A stretch of 16,003 nucleotides of DNA, from NCBI GenBank assembly GCA_031547305.1, contig JAVBSC010000124.1, forward strand, positions 1-16,003. The letters are read 5' to 3'. Below, piece by piece: positions 7,920 to 14,848 of this stretch. Every line of letters starts with the position of its first letter. Position 1 is the stretch's first letter. Both the position numbers and the translations under genes were made by a program. Below the pieces are notes generated by a model. That model did not search any database. It was given only the letters and a program-made list of their open reading frames with translations, and had not been told where the DNA came from. Origin of the DNA: JAVBSC01 sp031547305. GTDB taxonomy: Bacteria; Desulfobacterota; Desulfovibrionia; Desulfovibrionales; Desulfovibrionaceae.

Positions 7920-10832
7920 TTAATCCGCCCTGGTGAGTATTTCCGTCAACAGCCGCGTGACCGAGTTTATGTCTATGGGTTTGGCCAGATGCCCGTTCAT
8001 GCCGGCGGACAGCGCCCGGTCTATGTCCTCGCGGTAAGCGTTGGCGGTCATGGCGATTATCTGGACGCTCATGGCGTCCCGGCGCTCCAGCTCCCGGATG
8101 CGCCGCGCGGCCTCGTAGCCGTCCAGGCGCGGCATCTGGATGTCCATGAAGATCAAATCGTAATGCCCTTCCGGCGATTTCTCGAACAGCTCCAACGCTT
8201 CCTGGCCGTCCCCGGCCTCGTCGATGACGGCATTGGTCCGGTGCAGAAGCTCCAGCACGATCATCCGGTTGATTGCGATATCCTCCACCAGAAGAAGCCG
8301 CTTGCCGGACAAGTCCGGGCAGGATTCGTCCAGGTCCGGGCCGGGCGCGCAGGCCGGCTCAGCCGCCCTGGCGAAGGCCAGGTCGAAGGTGAAGGTCGAG
8401 CCCTGCCCCGGCGCGCTGTTGACGCGGATCTCCCCGCCCATCTGGTGGATCAGGTTCCGGCTGATGGCCAGGCCCAGGCCGGTGCCTCCAAAGCGCGAGG
8501 CAATGCTGTGGTCCGCCTGCTCAAAGGGCGTAAACAGCCGGGAAAGCTGCTTCCCGGTCATGCCTATGCCGTTGTCGCGCACGGCAAAGCGCAACGCCGC
8601 CCCGTTCCCGCCCTCCAGGCGCGACACGTCCAGCCCCACACGTCCGCCCTGGTCCGTAAACTTTACCGCGTTGCCGAGCAGGTTTATCAAAACCTGCTTC
8701 AGCCGCAACTTGTCGCCCATGACGTGGATATCTTCCAGGCCGTGCAGGTCAATCTCAAAGGCGATCCGCTTTTCCTCGCAGCGCTGGGCGATGATGTTGC
8801 CCACATCGCCTATGGCGGCGCGGATTGAAAAGGCCTCGTTGTCCAGCGTGAATTTTCCGGCCTCGATTTTGGACATGTCCAGCACGTCGTTGAGTATGTC
8901 CAGAAGATGCGACGAGGCGGCGATGATCTCTTTAATGGCGTTCAGCGTTTTGGGAGACTCGCCGGCCGCGGAACGCCTGGCGATCTGGGCCATGCCGATG
9001 ATCGCGTTGAGCGGGGTTCTTATTTCATGGCTCATGCGCGACAAGAACTCGCTCTTGGCCCGGGAGGCCACCTTGGCCGCTTCCGTCTGCACTTCCAGCT
9101 CCGCGGTGCGCTCAAGCACGGTAACCTCAAGCCGCTTCTTCATCTGCCCGCTTCTTACGAACAAAAACAGCACCAGGCCGAGCACGCAGACCAGCAGGGC
9201 GGACACCCCGACCAGATACGGCACCTGCGCCCTGGCCATTTTGCCGCGATAATCGAAAACCTTGCGCACCCAGCGGTCCGCAATGCTCCGGGTGTCCACC
9301 AGGCGCTGCGCCTTGCTGACAATGGAGCGCAGGACGCCTTGGTCCTTGTGGAAGCCGAATGACGATTCATAAGTGCGTTCAAAGATAAAATTGGCCTTGT
9401 AGCCCGGATTCTCGTGATAATTGGTGGCGCTGAGCAGGATGTTGCGCGAGGCCATCAGCAGGTCGATCTCGCCTTTTTCCAAAGCCTGGAAGGCTTCATC
9501 CGAAGAAGCGTATTCCCTGATGTTCCGATGATCCGGAAACCACTCCCTGAACACGTCGGCGTAAGCGGAGGCTAAGATCAGGCCCACCCTGGAATAAAGC
9601 ACCTGGTTTATGCCTATATCCTCGTGTTCGGTTGTGGAGAGCAGCGCGTAATAATCCGTGGAATACGGATCTTCGGCCCAGAGAAAGCGATCCTTCCTGT
9701 CTTTGGAATAGATCAGTTCCGTGACCATGGCGGCTTCGCCGCGCTGCAGCTTTTCGAAAAGCGCGGACCATTGCTCGCCCGGCTCGTTGATGATCTGAAA
9801 ATTGATCCCGCACAGGGCCTTGATCTTTTTCAGAACATCCATGGCGATGCCCTGCCACTGTTCTTCCCGCCGGTTGTAAAAACTGCAGGGGTACGTGTCG
9901 AATTCCGCGGCTATGGGCACCGGCGCGCCGTCTTTGCCGTGCTTCAGCAGGTAGAGCTTTTCCTCCCCGGTCAATTGGGAATGCAGCTTGTGGCGCGCAT
10001 AATCCTCGTTCCCCTGGTTGTACAGCGTAATAAGATGGGAAAAGGCGCCGTTCTTGATGTATTTGTCGAACACCCTGACCAAGAGGGCCAGTTCCTTATT
10101 GGCGGTGGAAAAAGATATGGGCGAATAGACCACGGGAAAAATATCCTCGGCCGCGATATCGTCCGGCGACATGGCCGCCCCGTGCTCCTCGGCCATAAAG
10201 GCGTCCGCCTCGCCGGCCCGCAGCTTCGCGATCGCTTCTTCCTCCGTGTCCGCCAGCACAATCTCAACCGGGTATTCCGAAGCGGAGATGACGGCCTCTG
10301 GCGTGGTGGTCCCCCGCAGGAAAACATACCGGAGCTTGCGCGTTTTCGCCACATCGTCAAGCCGCTTGCTACCCAGCGGCCGGAAGGCCTTGACGGCCCG
10401 TTCGGTGAACGTGCCGGTCATGACGTATTTTTCCAAACGTTCCGGGGTGGAGGTCAATTCCCCCGTGAACTCGATTTTTCCGCTCTCAAAGCCGGTTATC
10501 AGCTCATTCCACTCGTAGATGCGCGGCTCAAAGACAATGCCGAACAACTCGCTCATCCAGGCGCAAAACAAGGCGGAGTAGCCGCCGATGCTCCCGTCGC
10601 CGCGCATGAAGGTTTCCGTGCTGTGCATCATGCCGTAAACCACGCGCGGATATTTATTCCGGATCTCCTCAATCGCGGCGATTTCTCCCCGCGTCACGCC
10701 GGGGATATCCCGAAAATCGCGCAGGACCGGGCCCGGCTGGCCGGCTCCGCCCCGCTCCGAGCCACCGGCGAGGCAAAGGAGGAGCAGGAAAAACAAAAGA
10801 AAGGGCGTTCCGCCAATTCGCGGCAGAAGCAT
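7920..10832 (-). CDS. EvgS/BvgS-like hybrid sensor histidine kinase
   Basis: A 970-residue membrane sensor. An N-terminal signal/anchor (about 8-25) precedes two tandem periplasmic solute-binding (SBP_bac_3, Venus-flytrap) domains at about 60-275 and 295-520, which should bind a small ligand. A single transmembrane helix lies at about 537-560, then a short coiled linker. HisKA carries the phospho-acceptor His602 (SHEIRTPLN). HATPase_c shows the N box (NLLGNAVKF), G1 (DNGIGM) and G2 (GGTGLGLAI). The C-terminal receiver has the VED acidic pair, phospho-acceptor Asp897 (FMDIQMP) and Lys951 (AKPID). Unlike EvgS/BvgS there is no HPt domain, and no DNA-binding response regulator lies beside it, so its output is unknown. 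The start is supported by GGAG 6 nt upstream of the ATG. A dyad-bearing promoter precedes it and a terminator follows. Confidence 0.93.
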   Translation of the reverse strand: MLLPRIGGTPFLLFFLLLLCLAGGSERGGAGQPGPVLRDFRDIPGVTRGEIAAIEEIRNKYPRVVYGMMHSTETFMRGDGSIGGYSALFCAWMSELFGIVFEPRIYEWNELITGFESGKIEFTGELTSTPERLEKYVMTGTFTERAVKAFRPLGSKRLDDVAKTRKLRYVFLRGTTTPEAVISASEYPVEIVLADTEEEAIAKLRAGEADAFMAEEHGAAMSPDDIAAEDIFPVVYSPISFSTANKELALLVRVFDKYIKNGAFSHLITLYNQGNEDYARHKLHSQLTGEEKLYLLKHGKDGAPVPIAAEFDTYPCSFYNRREEQWQGIAMDVLKKIKALCGINFQIINEPGEQWSALFEKLQRGEAAMVTELIYSKDRKDRFLWAEDPYSTDYYALLSTTEHEDIGINQVLYSRVGLILASAYADVFREWFPDHRNIREYASSDEAFQALEKGEIDLLMASRNILLSATNYHENPGYKANFIFERTYESSFGFHKDQGVLRSIVSKAQRLVDTRSIADRWVRKVFDYRGKMARAQVPYLVGVSALLVCVLGLVLFLFVRSGQMKKRLEVTVLERTAELEVQTEAAKVASRAKSEFLSRMSHEIRTPLNAIIGMAQIARRSAAGESPKTLNAIKEIIAASSHLLDILNDVLDMSKIEAGKFTLDNEAFSIRAAIGDVGNIIAQRCEEKRIAFEIDLHGLEDIHVMGDKLRLKQVLINLLGNAVKFTDQGGRVGLDVSRLEGGNGAALRFAVRDNGIGMTGKQLSRLFTPFEQADHSIASRFGGTGLGLAISRNLIHQMGGEIRVNSAPGQGSTFTFDLAFARAAEPACAPGPDLDESCPDLSGKRLLLVEDIAINRMIVLELLHRTNAVIDEAGDGQEALELFEKSPEGHYDLIFMDIQMPRLDGYEAARRIRELERRDAMSVQIIAMTANAYREDIDRALSAGMNGHLAKPIDINSVTRLLTEILTRAD

Positions 10833-10932
10833 CGCGGACTCCGTTTATATTGGCCGGGCTGGCGTCAGGCTTGCATTTTTCAATTTTAAGAACAATGTCC
10901 GGAACAGCCGCTCCGGCGGACTTAAAAGCCTT

Positions 10933-10972
10933 CAGATAATTTAATGATAAAACAATTATCTGTTTAGCGCAA
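10933..10972 (-). promoter_or_regulatory. Candidate kinase promoter overlapped by 30-nt dyad
   Basis: A perfect inverted repeat with 9-bp arms CAGATAATT / AATTATCTG and a 12-nt AT-rich spacer spans 10933-10962. A candidate minus-strand promoter overlaps it: TTGCGC (10972-10967) and TATCAT (10949-10944), 17 nt apart. Transcription would start near 10937, leaving a leader of about 105 nt. The arrangement suits a repressor or autoregulatory site. The arms could also form an RNA hairpin at the tail of the methyltransferase transcript. Confidence 0.5.
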
Positions 10973-10988
10973 AAATGAAAAATACACA

Positions 10989-11014
10989 ACGCGCCAGCGC
11001 GTCCGGCGCCGCGT
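10989..11014 (-). terminator. Weak terminator-like hairpin after the methyltransferase
   Basis: About 15 nt past the methyltransferase stop, the GC-rich minus-strand stretch 11014-10989 can form a short stem (GCGCC with GGCGC, or a bulged ACGC..GCC form). It is followed on that strand by a T-rich run, GTTGTGTATTTTTC. The stem is only about 5-7 bp and imperfect, so read-through into the kinase is possible. Confidence 0.35.
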
Positions 11015-11028
11015 CAAACTACGCTGAT

Positions 11029-11853
11029 TCAGACCCGCCAGAACAGCGCGGCCACAACCGACTCCACCTTTTCATGCACCAGGCCGTTCACGGCCAGGCC
11101 GGCCAGGCCGGCGGCCAGGGCCTCCCGCTGGGCGGCGTCCAGAGGGCCGCCCTCCTTTTCAAAGGATTTCCGATGAATCAGCAGGGCGTCCTCAAGCGTG
11201 GAGTCGTCTTCCCAGTTATGCTCAAAATAGCGCACCTCCGGGCAATAGCCCATCAGCCAGAGCAGGTTGAAGGCGCAGTAAAAGTCGCGGCCGGCCGGAC
11301 CGCTTCCCTCCGGCCGGCCCAGCAGCGGCCTTAACGCCCAGCGCACGGCGTTGCGCGTCCGGGCCACGCTGGTCAGCAGGCAGAAGCCGCGCGAGGCGGC
11401 GATCATTTTTTCCAAGCCGGCTTTGCTGTTAATCGCCGGCGTTCTGGAGGCCAAAACAAGATCAAAGCTTTTTTCCCAGCCCAGCTTCCCCAGGTCCGCC
11501 TCATCCCAGTCCAGGACCATGAATTCAACCCCGGCGGCCCGCTCCTTTGCCGCATTGGCCCTGGCATAGCCGATCATTTCTCCGGAAATGTCCACACCGG
11601 CCACCCAGCCGGCCCGGCGGGCCAGAAGCAGCGCCTGCCGCCCCGGCCCGCAGCCTATATCCAGAACCCGGCTCTCCTGGCCGAGGTTGCAGCGCGCGGC
11701 TGTTTCCACCACAAGGCGCGCGCTTTCCTCCGCGGACTCGCCGCCGTGCTTGTGTGCGTTAAATGATTGAGCCCGGCGATCCCAAAAGGCGGCCAACTCC
11801 GATTTATTTTCCCGGCGCTCCCGCCAGAGATCCTCAAACAGCTTGATATGCAT
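11029..11853 (-). CDS. Class I SAM-dependent methyltransferase, substrate unknown
   Basis: A 274-residue soluble protein with a Rossmann-fold methyltransferase core. Motif I VLDIGCGPG is at 63-71, the acidic residue binding the SAM ribose is in GVDIS (D88), motif III is FMVLDWDEAD (111-120), followed by SFDLVLASRTPAI (129-141). An N-terminal segment, FWDRRAQSFN (23-32), and a C-terminal helical region of about 100 residues are probably substrate-specific. There is no signal peptide or membrane helix. GGAGG lies 13 nt before the ATG, an unusually long spacing, but no better in-frame start is visible. It reads divergently from an MFS transporter and upstream of the sensor kinase, 196 nt apart. 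Whether it methylates a small molecule or a protein cannot be told. The fold is certain and the role unknown. Confidence 0.85.
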   Translation of the reverse strand: MHIKLFEDLWRERRENKSELAAFWDRRAQSFNAHKHGGESAEESARLVVETAARCNLGQESRVLDIGCGPGRQALLLARRAGWVAGVDISGEMIGYARANAAKERAAGVEFMVLDWDEADLGKLGWEKSFDLVLASRTPAINSKAGLEKMIAASRGFCLLTSVARTRNAVRWALRPLLGRPEGSGPAGRDFYCAFNLLWLMGYCPEVRYFEHNWEDDSTLEDALLIHRKSFEKEGGPLDAAQREALAAGLAGLAVNGLVHEKVESVVAALFWRV

Positions 11854-11885
11854 GTTTTTTAAAATTCCTCCGGTCTTGTGCTGAT

Positions 11886-11916
11886 TTCATAAACCGTCCG
11901 ATGGCCGGCTTATGAA
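11886..11916. promoter_or_regulatory. Inverted repeat in the divergent spacer
   Basis: Arms TTCATAA (11886-11892) and TTATGAA (11910-11916) are perfect complements around a 17-nt spacer that itself holds a CCG/CGG pairing. It lies 33-63 nt upstream of the methyltransferase start in the spacer between the two divergent genes. It may be an operator or a transcript hairpin. No clear -35/-10 pair for the methyltransferase was found around it. Confidence 0.4.
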
Positions 11917-12044
11917 GAGCGCTTCGCCCGAAAACGCGTTTGCGGGCTCGCTCACGCCGTCTTTGGCGGCGCTCCGGACTGCCGTACGGCGTTGGAAATA
12001 TCGGTCGCCTCTCAATTCAGACACGGCAAAAACGATATTTTGCC
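11917..12044. repeat. Cluster of four hairpins between methyltransferase and MFS genes
   Basis: Four stem-loops follow each other in the 273-nt divergent spacer: GAGCG..GCCCG paired with CGGGC..CGCTC (11917-11953), CGCCG-tctttgg-CGGCG (11955-11971), the palindrome GCCGTACGGC (11981-11990), and GGCAAAA-acgata-TTTTGCC (12025-12044) followed by a run of seven T at 12052-12058. The last resembles an intrinsic terminator or attenuator on the plus strand. No convincing protein is encoded; open frames here show no recognisable family. The density of palindromes suggests an intergenic repeat element or structured leader. Without other copies in the window I cannot decide. Confidence 0.4.
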
Positions 12045-12078
12045 CGGCACGTTTTTTTCTGATACGACTGGGCCGTTC

Positions 12079-12105
12079 TTGCACCGATATCATCAAGGCT
12101 ATAAT
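12079..12105 (+). promoter_or_regulatory. Candidate promoter of the MFS gene
   Basis: A perfect -10 TATAAT (12100-12105) is preceded by TTGCAC (12079-12084) with a short 15-nt spacer. Transcription would begin near 12112, only about 15 nt from the ATG at 12127. The -10 sits inside a perfect 13-nt palindrome, GGCTAT-a-ATAGCC (12097-12109), a candidate operator. Confidence 0.5.
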
Positions 12106-12126
12106 AGCCGGCTCAGGCAGTATTTC

Positions 12127-13290
12127 ATGAACCTATCCGAGAATAAACCTTTTTTTCCGCTAATCTCAGCCCATTTTCTCACTTTCCTGATCGTGGGCCT
12201 GCCCTTGCCGGTCATTCCCCTGTACGTGCACAACCATTTGGGCTTCAGCGAATCCGTGGCCGGGCTGTGCATCGGGGCGCATTTCATGACCACCGTGCTC
12301 TTTCGCGGCCTGGCCGGGCGTTTTATCGACACACGGGGCGGACGGCGGGCCACCCTTACCGGGGCGCTCATCTGCGCGGCCTCCGGCGCTCCCTACCTTG
12401 CAGTCGCCCTTCCCATGCTGCCCGTTTCCTTCAAACTGGCCTGCATTCTGGCCGGGCGCGTCTGCCTGGGCATGGGGCACAGCCTTATCGGCACCGGCAC
12501 TCTGGCCTGGGGATTCGGCCTGCTCGGTCCAAACCACGCTGGCCGGGTAATTTCCTGGACCGGCATTTCCATGTACGCCGGCGTCGCGCTCGGCGCGCCG
12601 GTGGGCCTGCTGCTCTGGGACTTTTGGGGAATCGCCGCCCTTGGCGCGGCCTCCTGCCTGCTGCCGCTTTTGTCCGTGCTGTGCATCTCTCTGATCCGGG
12701 GCGCGCCTGTGGAAAAAAAGAACTCCCGGCCGGCCGCCGGCAAATTCCTGCCGCTGGTGCTGCGCCCCGGCGTCTGTCTGGCCCTGCACGGCGTGGGCAA
12801 CGCGGCTGTCAACGCCTTTATCGTGCTCTACTTCACCGTCAACGGCTGGGGTCACGCCGGCCTGGCCCTGACTTGCTTCGGATTTTCCTTTATCGCGGCC
12901 CGCCTTTTATGCGGGGAGATGCCGGACAAAGCGCCGGGGAGCAGGCCCGCCCTCTTCGCCCTGCTCGCCGAGACGGCCGGGCTGGCCCTGCTGGCCTTCG
13001 CGCCGTCGCCCCTGGCCGCGTTCGCCGGCATAGCCCTTACCGGCATGGGCTGCTCCATGGTTTATCCGTCCATTGGCGCGCAAGTGGTGCGCCTGGTGCC
13101 GGTGGAAGTGCGCGGCACGGCCATAGGCTGGTTCAGCGCCTTCCAGGATGTTTCCTTTGGCGTAACCGGACCGCTCACCGGGCTGCTCATTCCCGCTTTC
13201 GGCTACCCGGCGGTGTTTTTCACCGCGGCGGCCTGCGCGGCCCTGAGTTTTGTGATTATGCTGCTTGTCGCCGATAAAACGGACGCCTGA
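12127..13290 (+). CDS. Major facilitator superfamily transporter
   Basis: A 387-residue inner-membrane permease of the MFS_1 type, with about twelve hydrophobic segments in two six-helix halves split by a charged loop near residues 195-205 (RGAPVEKKNSR). Motif A after helix 2 reads GRFIDTRGGRRATLTG. The second half contains FGFSFIAARLLCGEMPD, the equivalent loop. Family resemblance is to the YfcJ/YhhS-like efflux group, but the substrate is not predictable. I start at the ATG at 12127 (MNLSENKPFF) rather than at 11992: the extra 45 residues upstream are polar, would overlap the promoter and would misplace helix 1. The ribosome-binding site is weak (AGG about 9 nt upstream). It diverges from the methyltransferase; co-regulation and a shared substrate are conceivable but unproven. 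Confidence 0.85.
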   Translation: MNLSENKPFFPLISAHFLTFLIVGLPLPVIPLYVHNHLGFSESVAGLCIGAHFMTTVLFRGLAGRFIDTRGGRRATLTGALICAASGAPYLAVALPMLPVSFKLACILAGRVCLGMGHSLIGTGTLAWGFGLLGPNHAGRVISWTGISMYAGVALGAPVGLLLWDFWGIAALGAASCLLPLLSVLCISLIRGAPVEKKNSRPAAGKFLPLVLRPGVCLALHGVGNAAVNAFIVLYFTVNGWGHAGLALTCFGFSFIAARLLCGEMPDKAPGSRPALFALLAETAGLALLAFAPSPLAAFAGIALTGMGCSMVYPSIGAQVVRLVPVEVRGTAIGWFSAFQDVSFGVTGPLTGLLIPAFGYPAVFFTAAACAALSFVIMLLVADKTDA

Positions 13291-13312
13291 AAAACGCCGT
13301 ACATGCTCTTCC

Positions 13313-13338
13313 GCGGAGCGCGCCCGGGCGCGCTCCGC
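13313..13338 (+). terminator. Perfect 26-nt GC palindrome after the MFS gene
   Basis: A completely self-complementary 26-nt block (arms GCGGAGCGCGCCC and its complement) begins 23 nt after the MFS stop. It would fold into an 11-bp stem with a 4-nt loop. Outer segments GCCGTA (13296-13301) and TACGGC (13343-13348) can extend the structure. No strong U-run follows (only GATGTTTCTTG), so it may act as a terminator, a pause or an mRNA end-stabiliser. It separates the MFS gene from the TRAP operon. Confidence 0.55.
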
Positions 13339-13361
13339 CATATACGGCCGTACGATGTTTC

Positions 13362-13386
13362 TTGTGTTCTACAATTTAGAACACAA
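13362..13386. promoter_or_regulatory. Operator-like dyad upstream of the TRAP operon
   Basis: A perfect inverted repeat with 10-bp arms TTGTGTTCTA and TAGAACACAA separated by 5 nt (CAATT). It ends about 21 nt before a candidate -35. Length and symmetry are those of a dimeric transcription-factor site; GTTC..GAAC-type dyads are typical of IclR- or GntR-class regulators, but the family is inference. It lacks a U-run and is not GC-rich, so it is not a terminator. No regulator gene is in the window. Confidence 0.6.
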
Positions 13387-13406
13387 TTCGTCCATACAGA
13401 ATTTTC

Positions 13407-13433
13407 TTGACTTCCCGCCCCCGGCATAATAAT
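13407..13433 (+). promoter_or_regulatory. Candidate dctP promoter
   Basis: TTGACT (13407-13412) matches the -35 consensus in five of six bases. Downstream, AATAAT (13428-13433) is a five-of-six -10 at a short 15-nt spacing; TAATGT, also in reach at 17 nt, is weaker. Transcription near 13440 would give a leader of about 215 nt before dctP. Confidence 0.4.
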
Positions 13434-13653
13434 GTGCCGTCAATACGTTGCCCGGCCCCGCGTTGACGGCGCGGAAGCAAAGCCCGGATCGCCTTTTTGC
13501 AGCAGTGTTTGCCGCTGATAGACAGTTTGAGCGCTCATGGCGCGGCGAAAGCGAATTCCCGCCCCGCCGGGCGCACTGCTCAATTTTATACAGGCGCCCG
13601 CCGGCCCAGCGGACCGGCGCAAGAAAACACAAACAGCCGGAAGGAGCGAAGAC
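13434..13653 (+). other. Long untranslated leader of dctP with hairpins
   Basis: The MFS-dctP gap is 363 nt and holds no credible gene; the in-frame extension of dctP back to 13537 is compositionally unlike a signal peptide and lacks a ribosome-binding site. The leader contains GCCGTCAA/TTGACGGC (13436-13443 with 13463-13470), the palindrome TGAGCGCTCA (13528-13537), and a GCC(GG)-rich stem-loop at about 13594-13619 close to the ribosome-binding site AAGGAG (13641-13646). I recognise no known riboswitch class. Confidence 0.4.
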
Positions 13654-14646
13654 ATGAAGAAACTCTCACTGGTTCTCGCCGTGGTTCTTACATTCTCCTT
13701 TGTCGTTGGGCAGGCCTTTGCCGCCGACACCATCAAATGGCGTTGCGCCAACGTGACCCAGGTCAACCACCCCATGAACAAGGGCTGTGAATTCTTTATC
13801 GAAAGACTAAAAAAAGCCAGCAACGGCCGCTTTGAAGTCAAAAACTACCCCGCCCGCCAGTTGGGCGACGACCGCGAACTCTTTGAGCAGGTCCAGCAAG
13901 GCTCTCTGGAAATGGCCCTGATCTCCGTGGCCCCGGTGGGCAGCACCTCCGACCTGGCCGCCGCCTTCCAGCTTCCTTTCATGTTTGAAAACTGGGAGCA
14001 GTGGCTGAAGGTCATGTTCAGCAAGCAGGCCCAGGACGTTTTTGACGGCTTTGAAAAAAATAACGTGCGCGCCCTGGCCTGCTACGACAGCGGCTTCCGC
14101 AACGCCCTTACAGTGAGCAAGGTCATCCACTCCCCGGAAGACTTCAAAGGCCTGAAGTTCCGCGTGGCCGAAACCCCCATGCACATCGCCATCTTCACCG
14201 CCCTGGGCGCCTCCCCCACCCCCATTCCCTACGGCGAAATCTACAGCAGCCTCCAGAACAAGGTCATTGACGGCCTGGAGATGGATTTTCCGGCCATCCT
14301 GATGGAAAAGCACTACGAAGTGGCCAAAAACGTCACTCTGACCAAGCACTTCACCTGGCCCGGCGTGTTCATGATCAATCTGGACAAGTGGAAGTCCCTG
14401 TCCCCGGAAGACCAGAAAATGGTCACCGAATGCGCCCGCGAAGCCATGAAGGACAACGTGGCCTACATTCAGGGGATTGAAAGCAAGGCCATGGCGGAAC
14501 TCAGGGCCAAGGGCGTGAACGTTGTGGAGCTCACTCCGGCCGAGCGCCAGAAAATGGTCGAAGCCACCAGGAGCGTGGTGGAAACATACCGGGCCAAGGA
14601 CCCCAGAATCGGCGCCTTCGCCGACTTCGCCCTCAGCGCGAAATAG
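13654..14646 (+). CDS. dctP: TRAP transporter solute-binding protein, DctP family
   Basis: A 330-residue periplasmic receptor that binds an organic acid and delivers it to the DctQM permease. The signal peptide is residues 1-23 (MKKLSLVL... AFA|AD). The family core is FKGLKFRVAETPMH (164-177), holding the conserved carboxylate-binding arginine R170, then ALGASPTPIPYGEIYSSLQNKVIDGLE (183-209). Overall length is normal for DctP. AAGGAG lies 7 nt before the ATG at 13654; upstream in-frame starts give a non-export-like N-terminus. It is first in a dctP-dctQ-dctM order, with an operator-like dyad upstream and a very strong hairpin after the stop. The substrate (a C4-dicarboxylate, other carboxylate or sulfonate) is not readable from this sequence, so the symbol denotes the family only. 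Confidence 0.93.
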   Translation: MKKLSLVLAVVLTFSFVVGQAFAADTIKWRCANVTQVNHPMNKGCEFFIERLKKASNGRFEVKNYPARQLGDDRELFEQVQQGSLEMALISVAPVGSTSDLAAAFQLPFMFENWEQWLKVMFSKQAQDVFDGFEKNNVRALACYDSGFRNALTVSKVIHSPEDFKGLKFRVAETPMHIAIFTALGASPTPIPYGEIYSSLQNKVIDGLEMDFPAILMEKHYEVAKNVTLTKHFTWPGVFMINLDKWKSLSPEDQKMVTECAREAMKDNVAYIQGIESKAMAELRAKGVNVVELTPAERQKMVEATRSVVETYRAKDPRIGAFADFALSAK

Positions 14647-14666
14647 CCGCCCTCTTCCGCCTTGAA

Positions 14667-14706
14667 CGCCCGCGTCCGTCCGTGCGCGCCCGGACGGACG
14701 CGGGCG
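14667..14706 (+). terminator. 16-bp perfect hairpin between dctP and dctQ (attenuator/stabiliser)
   Basis: Left arm 14667-14682 and right arm 14691-14706 pair without mismatch around an 8-nt loop (TGCGCGCC), starting 20 nt after the dctP stop. A competing pairing exists: TTCCGCC (14655-14661) with GGCGGAA (14703-14709). No U-run follows, so full termination is unlikely. It probably protects dctP mRNA or reduces expression of the permease genes, so the binding protein is made in excess. Confidence 0.6.
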
Positions 14707-14848
14707 GAAACCGGGCTCCCGCCCCTTGTTCCTGGAAGAGCTTAAAGACGTTCCCCCCAGACATCCAGGCCCAAGGGAAGCGCGCGCCGGAAACGCCGGC
14801 CGGCGGCAGCCGCGCGCATACTGTTCATTTAATCATGGAGACGCATAT

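Noticed and set aside
11992..12126. 45-residue N-terminal extension of the MFS transporter
   Set aside because: It is polar, covers the TATAAT promoter and precedes a normal MFS N-terminus at 12127.
11912..12130. Small plus-strand gene of 72 residues in the divergent spacer
   Set aside because: It overlaps the hairpin cluster and the MFS promoter, has no ribosome-binding site and no recognisable motif; the opposite strand is also open over much of it, as expected for structured noncoding DNA.
13537..13653. 39-residue N-terminal extension of DctP
   Set aside because: It would bury the signal peptide; a good ribosome-binding site and typical MKKL signal start lie at 13654.
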